From: Chthonomonadaceae bacterium
Lineage (GTDB): Bacteria > Armatimonadota > Chthonomonadetes > Chthonomonadales > Chthonomonadaceae
Direction: 5' to 3'
Assembly: GCA_027459665.1 (NCBI GenBank)
Contig: DAIDHN010000026.1
Span: forward strand, 1 to 55,585
DNA length: 55,585 bases
Below, piece after piece: positions 34,045 to 42,286 of the stretch. Numbering within the stretch: position 1 is the first letter of the stretch; each line of letters starts with the position of its first letter. Under the pieces are notes generated by a model, which worked only from the letters and a program-made list of their open reading frames with translations, had not been told where the DNA came from and did not search any database. The position numbers were made by a program, and so were the translations under genes.

Positions 34045-35751
34045 TTAAATGGAGAACTCTTCTCTCTGGCAAACGCGCAGTACTTCCTGAATAGTAGTTT
34101 CGCCCTGCAGCGCTTTCGCTCTTCCATCCTGCAGCATAGTGGTCATGTTTTGCGTTTGCTGCGCATACTGTTTCACTACCCCGGCAGGGTCGCGGCGTGT
34201 GATCATACCCCGAATAGTCTCATCGATTGTAAGCATTTCATAAATGCCGCTTCTTCCTCTAAACCCGCTGCCTCTGCATTCAGGGCATCCCACGCCCTGC
34301 TGCAGGGGATGTTTTTCCACTTCAGCGGGGTCTATTCCGATGTCGCGCAGTGATTCTGGCTTCTCCTCTACCGGCCTGCGGCAGCGGGGGCAGTTGATGC
34401 GCACCAGGCGCTGCGCCACCACGCCGATGAGCGATGAGGCAACCAGGTAGGGTTCGGCGCCCATGTCGAGCAGGCGGCTTACTGCACCTGCCGCGTCGTT
34501 TGTATGCAGGGTAGAGAATACCAGGTGGCCGGTAAGCGCCGCCTGTATGGCTATTTCAGCGGTTTCATGGTCTCTTATTTCACCCACCATGATTACATCG
34601 GGGTCTTGACGAACAATGCTTCTCAGCCCGTTTGCAAAAGTAAGCCCAATTTGCGGCTGCACCTGTATCTGGTTGACGCCGTTGAGCTGATATTCCACCG
34701 GGTCTTCTACCGTAATAATTTTCTTTTCGATGCTGTAGATTTCGCTGAGGGAGGCGTAGAGCGTGGTGGTTTTTCCGCTGCCGGTGGGGCCGGTTACCAG
34801 AATGATGCCGTGCGGCTCTTGAATGAGGCGTCTGAACTGATGAAACATACCGCGTTCCATGCCCAGTTCTGTGAGGCCGAGCATGGCGGTAGATTTATCT
34901 AGAATGCGCATTACCACTGCTTCGCCGTATACGGTGGGCACGGTAGAGACGCGCAAGTCTATTTGGCGGCCTGCCGCGCGTATTTTCATGCGCCCATCCT
35001 GCGGCAGTCTGCGTTCTGCAATGTTGAGGTCGGATAGAATTTTTACGCGGCTCACTACTGCCGAATGGTAGCGCCGGGGCGGTGCGCTTACTTCATGCAG
35101 CACGCCGTCTACCCTGTATCTAACGCGCAGTTCCTTGTCGAACGGTTCTATATGAATGTCGGAGGCCCTGTCTTGAATGGCCTGGTTGATGATGAGGTTC
35201 ACCATTTGGATCACCAGTTCTTCACGGGCCATTTTCTGCAGGTCGGCAATATCCAGGCTGTCTTCATCTTCCACTGCCCGCTCGGCATCCTGAACATCCT
35301 GAATAATGCGCGACATATATGCCTGTTCACACACGCGTCGAATTTCTGAGGCAAGCGCGAGCGCCGGGCAGATTTCCAGGCCGGTGAGCAGGTTGAGGTC
35401 ATCTGCAGCAATCACATCCAGCGGGTCTGCCATAGCAACGGTGAGCCGTCCTGTTTGTTTGCGCAGAGGCACCAAGTTGTGCCGCATGGCGAATTCTGAG
35501 GGCACCATTTCGAGGGCATCGGTGTCTGGGGGAGTTTCATTGAGGTCAATGAGGTCTACTTCCAGTTGTTTTGCGAGTGTTTGCAGCAGCCGGTTGTCTG
35601 TAAGAAACCGCATTCCCACCAGTATCTCCCCAATTCTTCTGCCGTCGCGAATGCGCATTTGTTCAGCCAGCGCCGCTTCCAGCTGATCTGCGGTGATTGC
35701 TCCTTCTTCTACCAGCATGGTTCCAAGTTGCATTCGTTTGAGTTTGAGCAT
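34045..35751 (-). CDS. gspE: type II secretion ATPase GspE
   Basis: A 568-aa hexameric AAA-type secretion ATPase. An N-terminal MshEN-type domain (about residues 5-150: LGTMLVEEGAIT, with the LxP-like turns) is followed by the RecA-like core. Walker A GPTGSGKTTT has K328, the Asp box ITVEDPVEYQ, Walker B IMVGEIRDHETAE and the His box TLHTND are all intact. A four-cysteine zinc motif (CPRC ... CPEC) lies in the C-terminal part. The ATG at 35751 is chosen; ribosome-site support is weak (AGAGAA), and a further in-frame ATG is seven codons in. The MshEN domain can bind c-di-GMP in homologues, so secretion might be c-di-GMP controlled. First gene of the operon. Confidence 0.94.
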   Translation of the reverse strand: MLKLKRMQLGTMLVEEGAITADQLEAALAEQMRIRDGRRIGEILVGMRFLTDNRLLQTLAKQLEVDLIDLNETPPDTDALEMVPSEFAMRHNLVPLRKQTGRLTVAMADPLDVIAADDLNLLTGLEICPALALASEIRRVCEQAYMSRIIQDVQDAERAVEDEDSLDIADLQKMAREELVIQMVNLIINQAIQDRASDIHIEPFDKELRVRYRVDGVLHEVSAPPRRYHSAVVSRVKILSDLNIAERRLPQDGRMKIRAAGRQIDLRVSTVPTVYGEAVVMRILDKSTAMLGLTELGMERGMFHQFRRLIQEPHGIILVTGPTGSGKTTTLYASLSEIYSIEKKIITVEDPVEYQLNGVNQIQVQPQIGLTFANGLRSIVRQDPDVIMVGEIRDHETAEIAIQAALTGHLVFSTLHTNDAAGAVSRLLDMGAEPYLVASSLIGVVAQRLVRINCPRCRRPVEEKPESLRDIGIDPAEVEKHPLQQGVGCPECRGSGFRGRSGIYEMLTIDETIRGMITRRDPAGVVKQYAQQTQNMTTMLQDGRAKALQGETTIQEVLRVCQREEFSI

Positions 35752-36024
35752 GGATTTTCTCTGCACGCTTTCTACAGTAAGGGGATTTTGGCACACACTA
35801 TTTGCCCTGTACAGCACTATAGACGCGTAGTTTGGCGCAGGGTTTCATGCTTCTTTCGCGATTGTGCGGCAAGGCGGCCTGCTGCGGCAAAACCGTTGTT
35901 ACCGAATGCCTTCAAGAATTGAAACAGCAGGCATTTGAAAGCGTCTAATGGCTATGCAGCAGGAAAAAGCGTTGTAAATGCCGAAAGCCTGCAGCAGTAA
36001 GCCTTTCGCGCCGCAGGAGAACGT
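35752..36024. promoter_or_regulatory. divergent region between the T2SS operon and the VWA gene
   Basis: This 273-bp gap must hold the promoters of both directions. On minus, TATAGT at 35821-35816 is a possible -10 box for gspE but its -35 region is poor. GGCATTT (35930-35936) and AAATGCC (35976-35982) are inverted 7-bp arms. No RNA gene was recognised. Confidence 0.3.
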
Positions 36025-36066
36025 ATGCTGTTTCGTGCCCTCTATTTGTCTGTTGCCGCCTCATGA
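36025..36066 (+). CDS. 13-codon leader ORF coupled to the VWA gene
   Basis: ATG at 36025 has AGGAG about 5 nt upstream, far better than the start of the following gene, which has none. The reading frame encodes MLFRALYLSVAAS and its TGA (36064-36066) overlaps the next ATG (36063-36065) as ATGA. A translated leader that delivers ribosomes to the VWA gene is the simplest reading. Whether the peptide has any function of its own is unknown. Confidence 0.45.
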   Translation: MLFRALYLSVAAS

Positions 36067-38429
36067 ACCCTATGCTTCGACATCTGCTATCGATTCCGGC
36101 TTCAGTAAAGCATTTGCAGTCGGCGCATTTGCTGTGGGCCACCCCCTGGTCTGCCTATGCTGCTGCGGGCTTTCTGCTGTTCTCGCTGCTCTGGTTTGGC
36201 GTTTTGTACTACCGCGACGGCAGCAGGCCCTCGTGGTGGGTGAAGGGGCCACTGCTTGTGCTGCGCATGCTGGCTCTTGCCGCCCTGCTGCTTATGCTGT
36301 TTCAGCCCGTACTGCGCCTTCAGCAAATCAGCCGGGTCGCCCCCTCTGTGGCAGTGCTGGTAGATACCTCTCAATCTATGAACCGGCCAGACCCCCGCCT
36401 GCCCAGCGCTTTTGCCGCACGCGAGGCAGCAGGCACGGGGCTTGCAGAGGGGCAGATACCCTCGCTTACCCGCCTGCAGCGCGCCAATGCGCTGCTCAAT
36501 CATTCGGGGCTGTTGAAGCAGCTGAGTGCAAAATACCAGGTGCATATATACACCTTTGCAGGGCATTCGCATTCCGTGCCCCTTCCGCCTTCTTCTGCAA
36601 AAAGAAGCCGCTACCGGTTTGACCTGTCTGCTGCAAGCCCCGGCGACTCTACCCAGATTGGCGGCGCACTGCAGCAGATGACTCAAGACCTGGCCGGGCA
36701 GCCTGCTGCCGGTGCAATTGTGCTGAGCGATGGAGGCAGCAATCTGGGGCCAGACCCCCTTGCCGCTGCCTCGGAGGCGCGCGCGGCAGGCATTCCGGTT
36801 TCTACGCTGGGGCTGGGCGACCCTACGCCCACCAAAGATGTTGCCGTTATCAGCGTGCTTGCCGACGACAGCGTGCGCGTAGACAATGTGGTTACTTTGT
36901 ATGCAGAGCTGCAGCAGCGCGGCTATGCAGGCAAAACCATTGCCGTAACCCTGCTGCGCAACGGCAGGCCCTACCTGCAGAAAATGGTGCGGCTTGCCCC
37001 CGACAACCAGAAGCAGGAGGTTCGCTTCAATTACATACCTCACAAGGCCGGCAGATATGTAATGACCGTGCAGGCGGCTGCCCAGCCCCAGGAAGTGACG
37101 CTTACCAACAACAGGCGCTCGCTGGTGCAGACCGTGATCAAGAAAAGACTGCGTATTCTCTACATAGAGAACCGGCCCCGGTGGGAGTACCGCTATCTGC
37201 GCAGCGCAATACTGCGCGATACTGCACTGCGCTTTGCCTGCCTGCTGCTGAAAGGGGACAATGCTGCATCGGGCGGGGAGGGGAATCTGCCTGTTACGCA
37301 TTTTCCCAACAATGAGAAAACGCTTTTTCAATACGACATTGTGATGCTGGGCGATGTGCCTGCCTCATACTTCACCCCCGACCAGCTCAATATGCTGCGC
37401 CGTTTTGTAGAAGATCGGGGCGGCAGCCTGCTGATACTGGCAGGAGAAAATCATATGCCCTTTGAGTATGCAGGCACCCCGCTTGAACCGGTGATACCGG
37501 TGGTGTTTGGCGCAACCCCAGACAATGTGGTTACAGACAGCCCGTTTCAGTGGAAGCTTACCCCCGAAGGAGAGCGCAGCCCCATTATGCAGCTCTCTGC
37601 CGACCCGGCAGCAAACGCGCAGATATGGGCTTCGCTGCCGGGCATGTACTGGTGCGCCGGGGTAGTGCGACCGCGGCCTGCGGCTACCGTGCTTGCGGTG
37701 AACCCCGCCCGCAGCAGCGCCTACGGGCCGTACCCTTTGGCGGTTATTCAGCCATTTGGAGCTGGCATGTGCTATGCAGAGCTGGCCGACAGCACCTGGG
37801 AATGGCGGGCAAAGGTGGGCGACAGGTACTTTTACCGTTACTGGGGGCAGGTGCTGCGCGCGCTTACGCCGCACGAGCTGCCGGGCAACAGCCGGTTTGT
37901 GCAGATAAATACCGACAGCACCGAGTACAGAATAGGGCAGAAAGTAACCGTGAGCGCCCGTCTGCTTGACCCTTACTATCACCCGGTAGTGGTGCCGCAG
38001 GCAACTGCCGTTCTTACCGGAACCGGGGGGCAGAGCAGCCAGGTGGCGCTGCGCGCCGCGCCGGGTTCTCCCGGTTTGTACACTGCTGTCATCCAGCCGG
38101 GCAGGGTGGGGCATTATTCCATTTTGCTCGCTTCTCCCCGCAATCCCAATGCCCATGCTTCTGCTGCGTTTGTGGTGGAGAGCCAGGCGCTGGAACAGCA
38201 GAAGCCGGAACTGGATGTACGCATGCTGCAAAAACTGGCCGCTGCCGGGGGGGGAAAGTACTACACGCCTGCTCAGATGCAGCAGTGGATGCATAGCCTG
38301 CACAAGCTGCCGCTTGTTATTCACCGGCAAACGGAAGTGCAGGTATGGGACTCGCCGCTTTTTCTACTGCTGTTTATTGTGCCGCTTACTCTGGAGTGGT
38401 TTGTGCGGAAGCGTCGCGGATTGCTGTAG
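36063..38429 (+). CDS. VWA-domain membrane protein with glutamine-amidotransferase-like region
   Basis: A 788-aa membrane protein. Two N-terminal helices (about residues 30-50 and 62-82) precede a von Willebrand factor A domain whose MIDAS motif is D101-T-S-Q-S, with IVLSDGGSNLGPDP completing the metal site. A beta-sandwich region (about 260-350) and a class-I glutamine amidotransferase-like fold region (LRILYIENRPRWEYRYLRSAL; FVEDRGGSLLILAGE) follow. An Ig-like segment and one last C-terminal helix (LFLLLFIVPLTLEWFVRK) complete it. This layout is known from uncharacterised bacterial proteins often near MoxR-type ATPases, but no moxR gene is here. It depends on the short leader for translation. 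Its end overlaps the opposite deacetylase gene by 44 nt. Confidence 0.82.
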   Translation: MNPMLRHLLSIPASVKHLQSAHLLWATPWSAYAAAGFLLFSLLWFGVLYYRDGSRPSWWVKGPLLVLRMLALAALLLMLFQPVLRLQQISRVAPSVAVLVDTSQSMNRPDPRLPSAFAAREAAGTGLAEGQIPSLTRLQRANALLNHSGLLKQLSAKYQVHIYTFAGHSHSVPLPPSSAKRSRYRFDLSAASPGDSTQIGGALQQMTQDLAGQPAAGAIVLSDGGSNLGPDPLAAASEARAAGIPVSTLGLGDPTPTKDVAVISVLADDSVRVDNVVTLYAELQQRGYAGKTIAVTLLRNGRPYLQKMVRLAPDNQKQEVRFNYIPHKAGRYVMTVQAAAQPQEVTLTNNRRSLVQTVIKKRLRILYIENRPRWEYRYLRSAILRDTALRFACLLLKGDNAASGGEGNLPVTHFPNNEKTLFQYDIVMLGDVPASYFTPDQLNMLRRFVEDRGGSLLILAGENHMPFEYAGTPLEPVIPVVFGATPDNVVTDSPFQWKLTPEGERSPIMQLSADPAANAQIWASLPGMYWCAGVVRPRPAATVLAVNPARSSAYGPYPLAVIQPFGAGMCYAELADSTWEWRAKVGDRYFYRYWGQVLRALTPHELPGNSRFVQINTDSTEYRIGQKVTVSARLLDPYYHPVVVPQATAVLTGTGGQSSQVALRAAPGSPGLYTAVIQPGRVGHYSILLASPRNPNAHASAAFVVESQALEQQKPELDVRMLQKLAAAGGGKYYTPAQMQQWMHSLHKLPLVIHRQTEVQVWDSPLFLLLFIVPLTLEWFVRKRRGLL

Positions 38430-39291
38430 AGTCGGTGGAGCGAAGCGGGTCGGTTTGTGCGCGTTCAAAGGCAAGCGCAGGTCTGCGCTGCCGCTGCGGC
38501 AGGTCGGCCAGCATGTGCGATACAGTGACCATGCGGTACCCCTGCTTTTGCAGCCCCTGCAGAATAGCGGGCAGGGCGCTGGCTGTGCCGGGGTAATCGT
38601 GCAGCAGGATAATAGAGCCGTTTTCCACCCTGTCGAGGGTGCGGTCGGCAATGAATGCCGGGGTAACCCGTGAACTGAAATCGCGGGAGGCTGTGTTGTA
38701 GCTTACTGTGATGTAGCCATGATTGCGAATTACTTTTAGCACGCGGTTGTTGTAATCCATGCCGGGGGGTCTCAGCAAATGCATGTGCTGCCCTGTTATG
38801 CGGCAGAAGGTGATATCGGCATCGTTGATTTCGTGGTGCAGCTCTTCGGGTGAGAGGGTGAGAAACCGCAGGTGCGTGCTAGAGTGGTCTCCCACCTCGT
38901 TGCCTTCCTGCAGCGTCTGTTTTACCAGCCAGGGCCATTTTGCCATGTTTTCGCCCACATCGAAAAAGGTGGCGTGCACATGAAAGCGCTGCAGGGTAGC
39001 GAGTATGGAGGGCAGGCTTTCGGGGTGCGGGCCGTCGTCGAAGGTGAGCGCCACCTCATGCAGCGCGCGGTTTCCGTGCAGCAGCAGAGCCTGGCTGGGT
39101 ATGTAGAGGTCGTCTCCGCGCCAGCGGTGATACCAGTACACCGGGTTGAAGGTTTGCCCCCATCCAATGGTTCTGTGTATGTTGTACCACCATGCCCATG
39201 AGAAAAGGCCGCACAGCAGCACAAGCAGCGCAACTCTCCCCTGCATGGTTTTGAGCAGCCAGCCTATTTTTGCACGGAGACGCGGTTTCAT
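38386..39291 (-). CDS. membrane-anchored polysaccharide deacetylase (NodB domain)
   Basis: A 301-aa protein with one N-terminal helix (about residues 20-36) and a NodB domain outside the cytoplasmic membrane. Motif 1 TFDDGPH holds D85/D86, motif 2 DHSSTH holds the zinc ligands H136 and H140, motif 3 LRPPGM and motif 5 ILLHD are present. Such enzymes remove N-acetyl groups from peptidoglycan, chitin-like or exopolysaccharide chains. The ATG at 39291 overlaps the ispDF stop as ATGA, with GGAG 9 nt upstream. Its stop lies 44 nt inside the convergent VWA gene, which may give antisense interference. Confidence 0.92.
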   Translation of the reverse strand: MKPRLRAKIGWLLKTMQGRVALLVLLCGLFSWAWWYNIHRTIGWGQTFNPVYWYHRWRGDDLYIPSQALLLHGNRALHEVALTFDDGPHPESLPSILATLQRFHVHATFFDVGENMAKWPWLVKQTLQEGNEVGDHSSTHLRFLTLSPEELHHEINDADITFCRITGQHMHLLRPPGMDYNNRVLKVIRNHGYITVSYNTASRDFSSRVTPAFIADRTLDRVENGSIILLHDYPGTASALPAILQGLQKQGYRMVTVSHMLADLPQRQRRPALAFERAQTDPLRSTDSTAIRDASAQTTPE

Positions 39292-40532
39292 TGAGCTGCT
39301 CTCCGTATCACGGCCACTGCAGATGCCTCAATCCCCTCGCGTCTTCCTACAAACCCCAATTTTTCCGATGTAGTCGCCTTGATGCTGATTCTGTTTGCCT
39401 CAAGCTGCAGGCATTGGCCAATGGCTTGCTGCATGGCGGCCCGGTGCGGCAGCAGCTTTGGCGCTTCTGCTGTCACAGTAGCATCTATATTCACGATTTC
39501 CCATCTGTTTTCGCGCAGTTTCTGGTGTACAGTTTTCAGCAGGCTGAGGCTTGAGATGTTGCGGTAGGCCGGGTCTGTGTTGGGAAACAGCATTCCTATA
39601 TCGCCGAGGCATGCTGCCCCCAGCAGCGCATCGCACAGTGCGTGCAGCAGCACATCGGCATCTGAGTGCCCTTCCAGCCCGCAGGGGTGTTCGATGGCTA
39701 TTCCACCCAGGTAGAGTGTGCGGCCGGCCTCCGGCGGGGCGAAGGCATGCACATCGTAGCCAAAGCCGGTGCGTATTTCTGCGGCTGCACCACCAAGCAG
39801 TCGTTCTGCCAGGGCTGTATCCTCCGGGCGGGTAATTTTGATGTTGAGAGGGTCTCCGGGTACAATGCGCACCGTTTCTCCCAGCGCTTCTATCAGCGAA
39901 GCCTCGTCGGTAGGTTCTGCGCTGTCAAATGGGAAGGCCTGGTATGCCCTTCGCAGCAGTTCTACTTTTGCGCCCTGCGGAGTTTGCACTGCGGTGAGGC
40001 CCTGCAGCGGCGGCTGGCCTTCTCTCTGCATGGTACGCGATATTGTCTGCTGCACGTTCCCCAGTTCGTCTGCGCGTTTTACCGTATCAGAGAGCGGCAG
40101 ACCCGGCACTGCGGCGCCTGCCTGGCTGGCTGCCTGCAGCACCCTGTCAATGAGCTCGGCAGAGACCAGCGGGCGGGCGGCATCATGCACCAGCACTATA
40201 TCCACCCATTCGGGCAGCGCCTCCAGCCCGCGCAAAACCGATTCCCACCGGGTAGCGCCCCCTGCCACCACAGCATGCACTTTGGAGAATGCCGCCGTCT
40301 CCATCAGCGCTCTTTCCTGCTCTTCGGGCGCGACAGAAAGCACAATGCAGCTGATGTGCGGGTGGTTTTGCAATGCGCTGAGGGTTCTGTGCAGCAGTGT
40401 GGCGCCAGCCAGCATGCTCCATATCTTGTTTTCTGTTCCCTTAAATCTTTTTCCCTGCCCTGCTGCGGGCACTATCGCTGCGGCGCGATACGTTTCCGGC
40501 AAATCCGCCGGGGGTGGAGTGGTTTGCCCCAT
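39288..40532 (-). CDS. ispDF: bifunctional IspD-IspF (MEP pathway)
   Basis: A 414-aa fusion enzyme of the non-mevalonate isoprenoid pathway. Residues about 15-235 are IspD (2-C-methyl-D-erythritol 4-phosphate cytidylyltransferase: IVPAAGQGKRF, LVHDAARPLV, TPQGAKVELL). Residues about 250-414 are IspF (2,4-cyclodiphosphate synthase: GFGYDVHAF metal site, GGIAIEHPCGLEGHSDADVLLHA, IGMLFPNTDP, KATTSEKLGFVGR). IspE, which works between them, is absent from the window. The ATG at 40532 overlaps yacL by 92 nt and has only a weak ribosome site; a TTG eleven codons in is an alternative. The product feeds the quinone side-chain synthesis noted at 20-22 kb. Confidence 0.95.
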   Translation of the reverse strand: MGQTTPPPADLPETYRAAAIVPAAGQGKRFKGTENKIWSMLAGATLLHRTLSALQNHPHISCIVLSVAPEEQERALMETAAFSKVHAVVAGGATRWESVLRGLEALPEWVDIVLVHDAARPLVSAELIDRVLQAASQAGAAVPGLPLSDTVKRADELGNVQQTISRTMQREGQPPLQGLTAVQTPQGAKVELLRRAYQAFPFDSAEPTDEASLIEALGETVRIVPGDPLNIKITRPEDTALAERLLGGAAAEIRTGFGYDVHAFAPPEAGRTLYLGGIAIEHPCGLEGHSDADVLLHALCDALLGAACLGDIGMLFPNTDPAYRNISSLSLLKTVHQKLRENRWEIVNIDATVTAEAPKLLPHRAAMQQAIGQCLQLEANRISIKATTSEKLGFVGRREGIEASAVAVIRRAAQ

Positions 40533-41685
40533 GCTCTTCTATGGTATCCCCTTCTTCTTCCGATCTGGTTCTTGCAAAAATCATTTTCCCCGCTACGGTT
40601 TGCAGTACGCTGGTAACCACCACGCTGCGTGTGCTGTTGAGGTAGCGTCTGCCGTCTTCCACCACAATCATGGTGCCGTCGTCCAGGTAGGCCACTCCCT
40701 GGTCTGCTTCCTTGCCTTCTTTCACAATGCCAACCACCATGCTTTCGCCTACCATCACTACGGGTTTGATGGCATTTGCCAGCTCATTTACATTCAGAAC
40801 CTGCACTCCCTGCAGCGCGGCCACCTTGTTGAGGTTGTAGTCGTTTGTTACGATCATTCCTCCCAGCGCTCTTGCAAGCTTTACAAGTTTTGTGTCTACC
40901 TCATCGTGCTGTGCTGCACGCTCCAGGGCTTTGTCCCACACACGCACTTTCAGCGGCAGGTCCTGCTGCATAATGTTTAGAATGTCCAGCCCTCGTCTGC
41001 CTCTGGCTCTTTTTAGTCCGTCTGCCGAGTCTGCAATGTGCTGCAGTTCATCAAGTACAAAACCGGGCACATACAGAATGCCTTCCAGAAACCCTGTTTT
41101 GCTTACGTCGGCAATGCGTCCATCTATAATCACATTGGTATCCAGAATTTTGCATCCTATGGTAGAGACTTCTTCGCCCTCCTGCTCTGCCTCCTTGCTG
41201 TTTTTCGCTCTGTTTCCCAGTGGAATGTCTTCTTTCATTCCCCAGAGCGCGCGAATGCCCAGGTAAAGCGATGCCACACTGAGCAGTGCTGCCAGGGTGA
41301 AGCCTGCAATGCCGAGCCTGAAAAAGATCAGCCAGAATGGTACAGAGATAAAGGCGCCTATGAGTGCGCCGAGAATGACGGCTATTTTGTCTCGTGCAGA
41401 CATTTTTTCCAGGGTATTGCCGGCTTCTACCAGTTTTTGGCCGCTGTAATTGCCAAGAATGGAACCGGAAAGCACCCCCAGTGCGCAGAGGGCAAAAGTA
41501 AGAAAGTTCATGTAGCCGGGCATTTGTGTCTGCATGGTTTTGAGCGGATCGAGCCATGCTGGCACAGTTTTGTGGGCAGAGAAATAGCTGTTGATGGTCA
41601 ACCCAAAAAACAGCCCCAAAGTTCCCAGTCCCAGGGCTACAATGAGGCTGAAAAGAGGTTTGAAACCTCTGCGGTATAAGTGCAT
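40441..41685 (-). CDS. yacL: PIN-TRAM membrane protein YacL
   Basis: A 414-aa protein with four N-terminal membrane helices (within residues 10-150), a PIN nuclease-like domain (about 175-300: ILDTNVIIDGRIADV, FVLDELQHIAD, VTNDYNLNKVA) and a C-terminal TRAM RNA-binding domain (about 305-370: VVMVGESMVVGIVKEGKEADQGVAYLDDGTMIVVEDG). The acidic PIN residues are kept, so RNase activity is possible. The yacL-ispD order is widespread in Firmicutes, Deinococcus and related phyla. The ATG at 41685 has AGGAG about 12 nt upstream. The last 30 residues are basic and overlap the start of ispDF. First gene of the yacL-ispDF-deacetylase operon. Confidence 0.92.
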   Translation of the reverse strand: MHLYRRGFKPLFSLIVALGLGTLGLFFGLTINSYFSAHKTVPAWLDPLKTMQTQMPGYMNFLTFALCALGVLSGSILGNYSGQKLVEAGNTLEKMSARDKIAVILGALIGAFISVPFWLIFFRLGIAGFTLAALLSVASLYLGIRALWGMKEDIPLGNRAKNSKEAEQEGEEVSTIGCKILDTNVIIDGRIADVSKTGFLEGILYVPGFVLDELQHIADSADGLKRARGRRGLDILNIMQQDLPLKVRVWDKALERAAQHDEVDTKLVKLARALGGMIVTNDYNLNKVAALQGVQVLNVNELANAIKPVVMVGESMVVGIVKEGKEADQGVAYLDDGTMIVVEDGRRYLNSTRSVVVTSVLQTVAGKMIFARTRSEEEGDTIEEHGANHSTPGGFAGNVSRRSDSARSRAGKKI

Positions 41686-41745
41686 AATGAGTGCGGCTCC
41701 TGGTAATAATTGCCCCCGGCAGGCAGCAAAAGCACTGACGGGCTT

Positions 41746-41774
41746 ACTATAAATAAACGTACCTGGCAGTACAA
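41746..41774 (-). promoter_or_regulatory. candidate promoter of the yacL operon
   Basis: On the minus strand TTGTAC (41774-41769) and TATAGT (41751-41746) are 17 nt apart, about 60 nt before the yacL start. A second, perfect TATAAT on minus lies at 41824-41819 but lacks a good -35 box. Confidence 0.45.
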
Positions 41775-41942
41775 TATTACGCCCGTGCAGCTGAATGATT
41801 TCTGCAAGAAGATGGTTTATTATACCCGTCTCTTTGCCGGGACTGAGGACGTTGTTCCTGCATTCTTACTGTCAAACAGTTTGAGGCAATATCGGGCAGC
41901 GGCAGCCCTCTGCGCCCCTCTTTCAGCGCCGACAGGCTGTTT

Positions 41943-42116
41943 CACCTCACCCCCTCGACCTGCTGTTGCACGGGGTTGAAACCCCGTGCTGATACGCCAA
42001 GCCCTCTTTGAGGGCTGCAGAGATGTGCTGTCAGCCTGCACCAGCCTTCTGGCCCCTCTTTCAGCGCCGTAAGGCGCGACCGGGAGAGGGGCAGGCCGAA
42101 AGGCCGGGGTGAGGTG
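41943..42116. mobile_element. MITE-like element, left copy, with 11-bp terminal inverted repeats
   Basis: CACCTCACCCC (41943-41953) and GGGGTGAGGTG (42106-42116) are perfect inverted ends of a 174-bp non-coding element. It contains a two-hairpin REP unit (41968-42015). Bases 41941-42074 match 55335-55468 with only three substitutions. A related end piece recurs at 42230-42262. No protein is encoded. The pair of copies brackets the 13-kb defence-like region. Confidence 0.7.
41968..42015 (+). repeat. REP element copy 1 (forward)
   Basis: First hairpin 41968-41989, with core ACGGGGTTGAAACCCCGT; linker GCTGATACGCCAA-like; second hairpin GCCCTC-TTT-GAGGGC (42001-42015). It pairs in inverted orientation with copy 2. 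Confidence 0.85.
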
Positions 42117-42171
42117 GCCTCACGCGCTGGCGGCAGTGGGCTTGCAGAGCGGCATGATGCATCGTGCATTT

Positions 42172-42219
42172 AGTCCACGCAGTGGACTTTTGCCTGTCAG
42201 AACGGGGTTTCAACCCCGT
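42172..42219 (-). repeat. REP element copy 2 (reverse)
   Basis: In reverse orientation: hairpin AGTCCAC-GCA-GTGGACT (42172-42188), linker, then hairpin ACGGGGTTTCAACCCCGT (42202-42219). With copy 1 it makes an inverted pair of about 250 bp, a REPIN-like arrangement. Confidence 0.85.
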
Positions 42220-42286
42220 GGCCGTAAGGCCGGGGTGAGGTTGCCTCACGCGCCGGCGGTAGAGAGAATGCAGAGCGGTTATGAGC

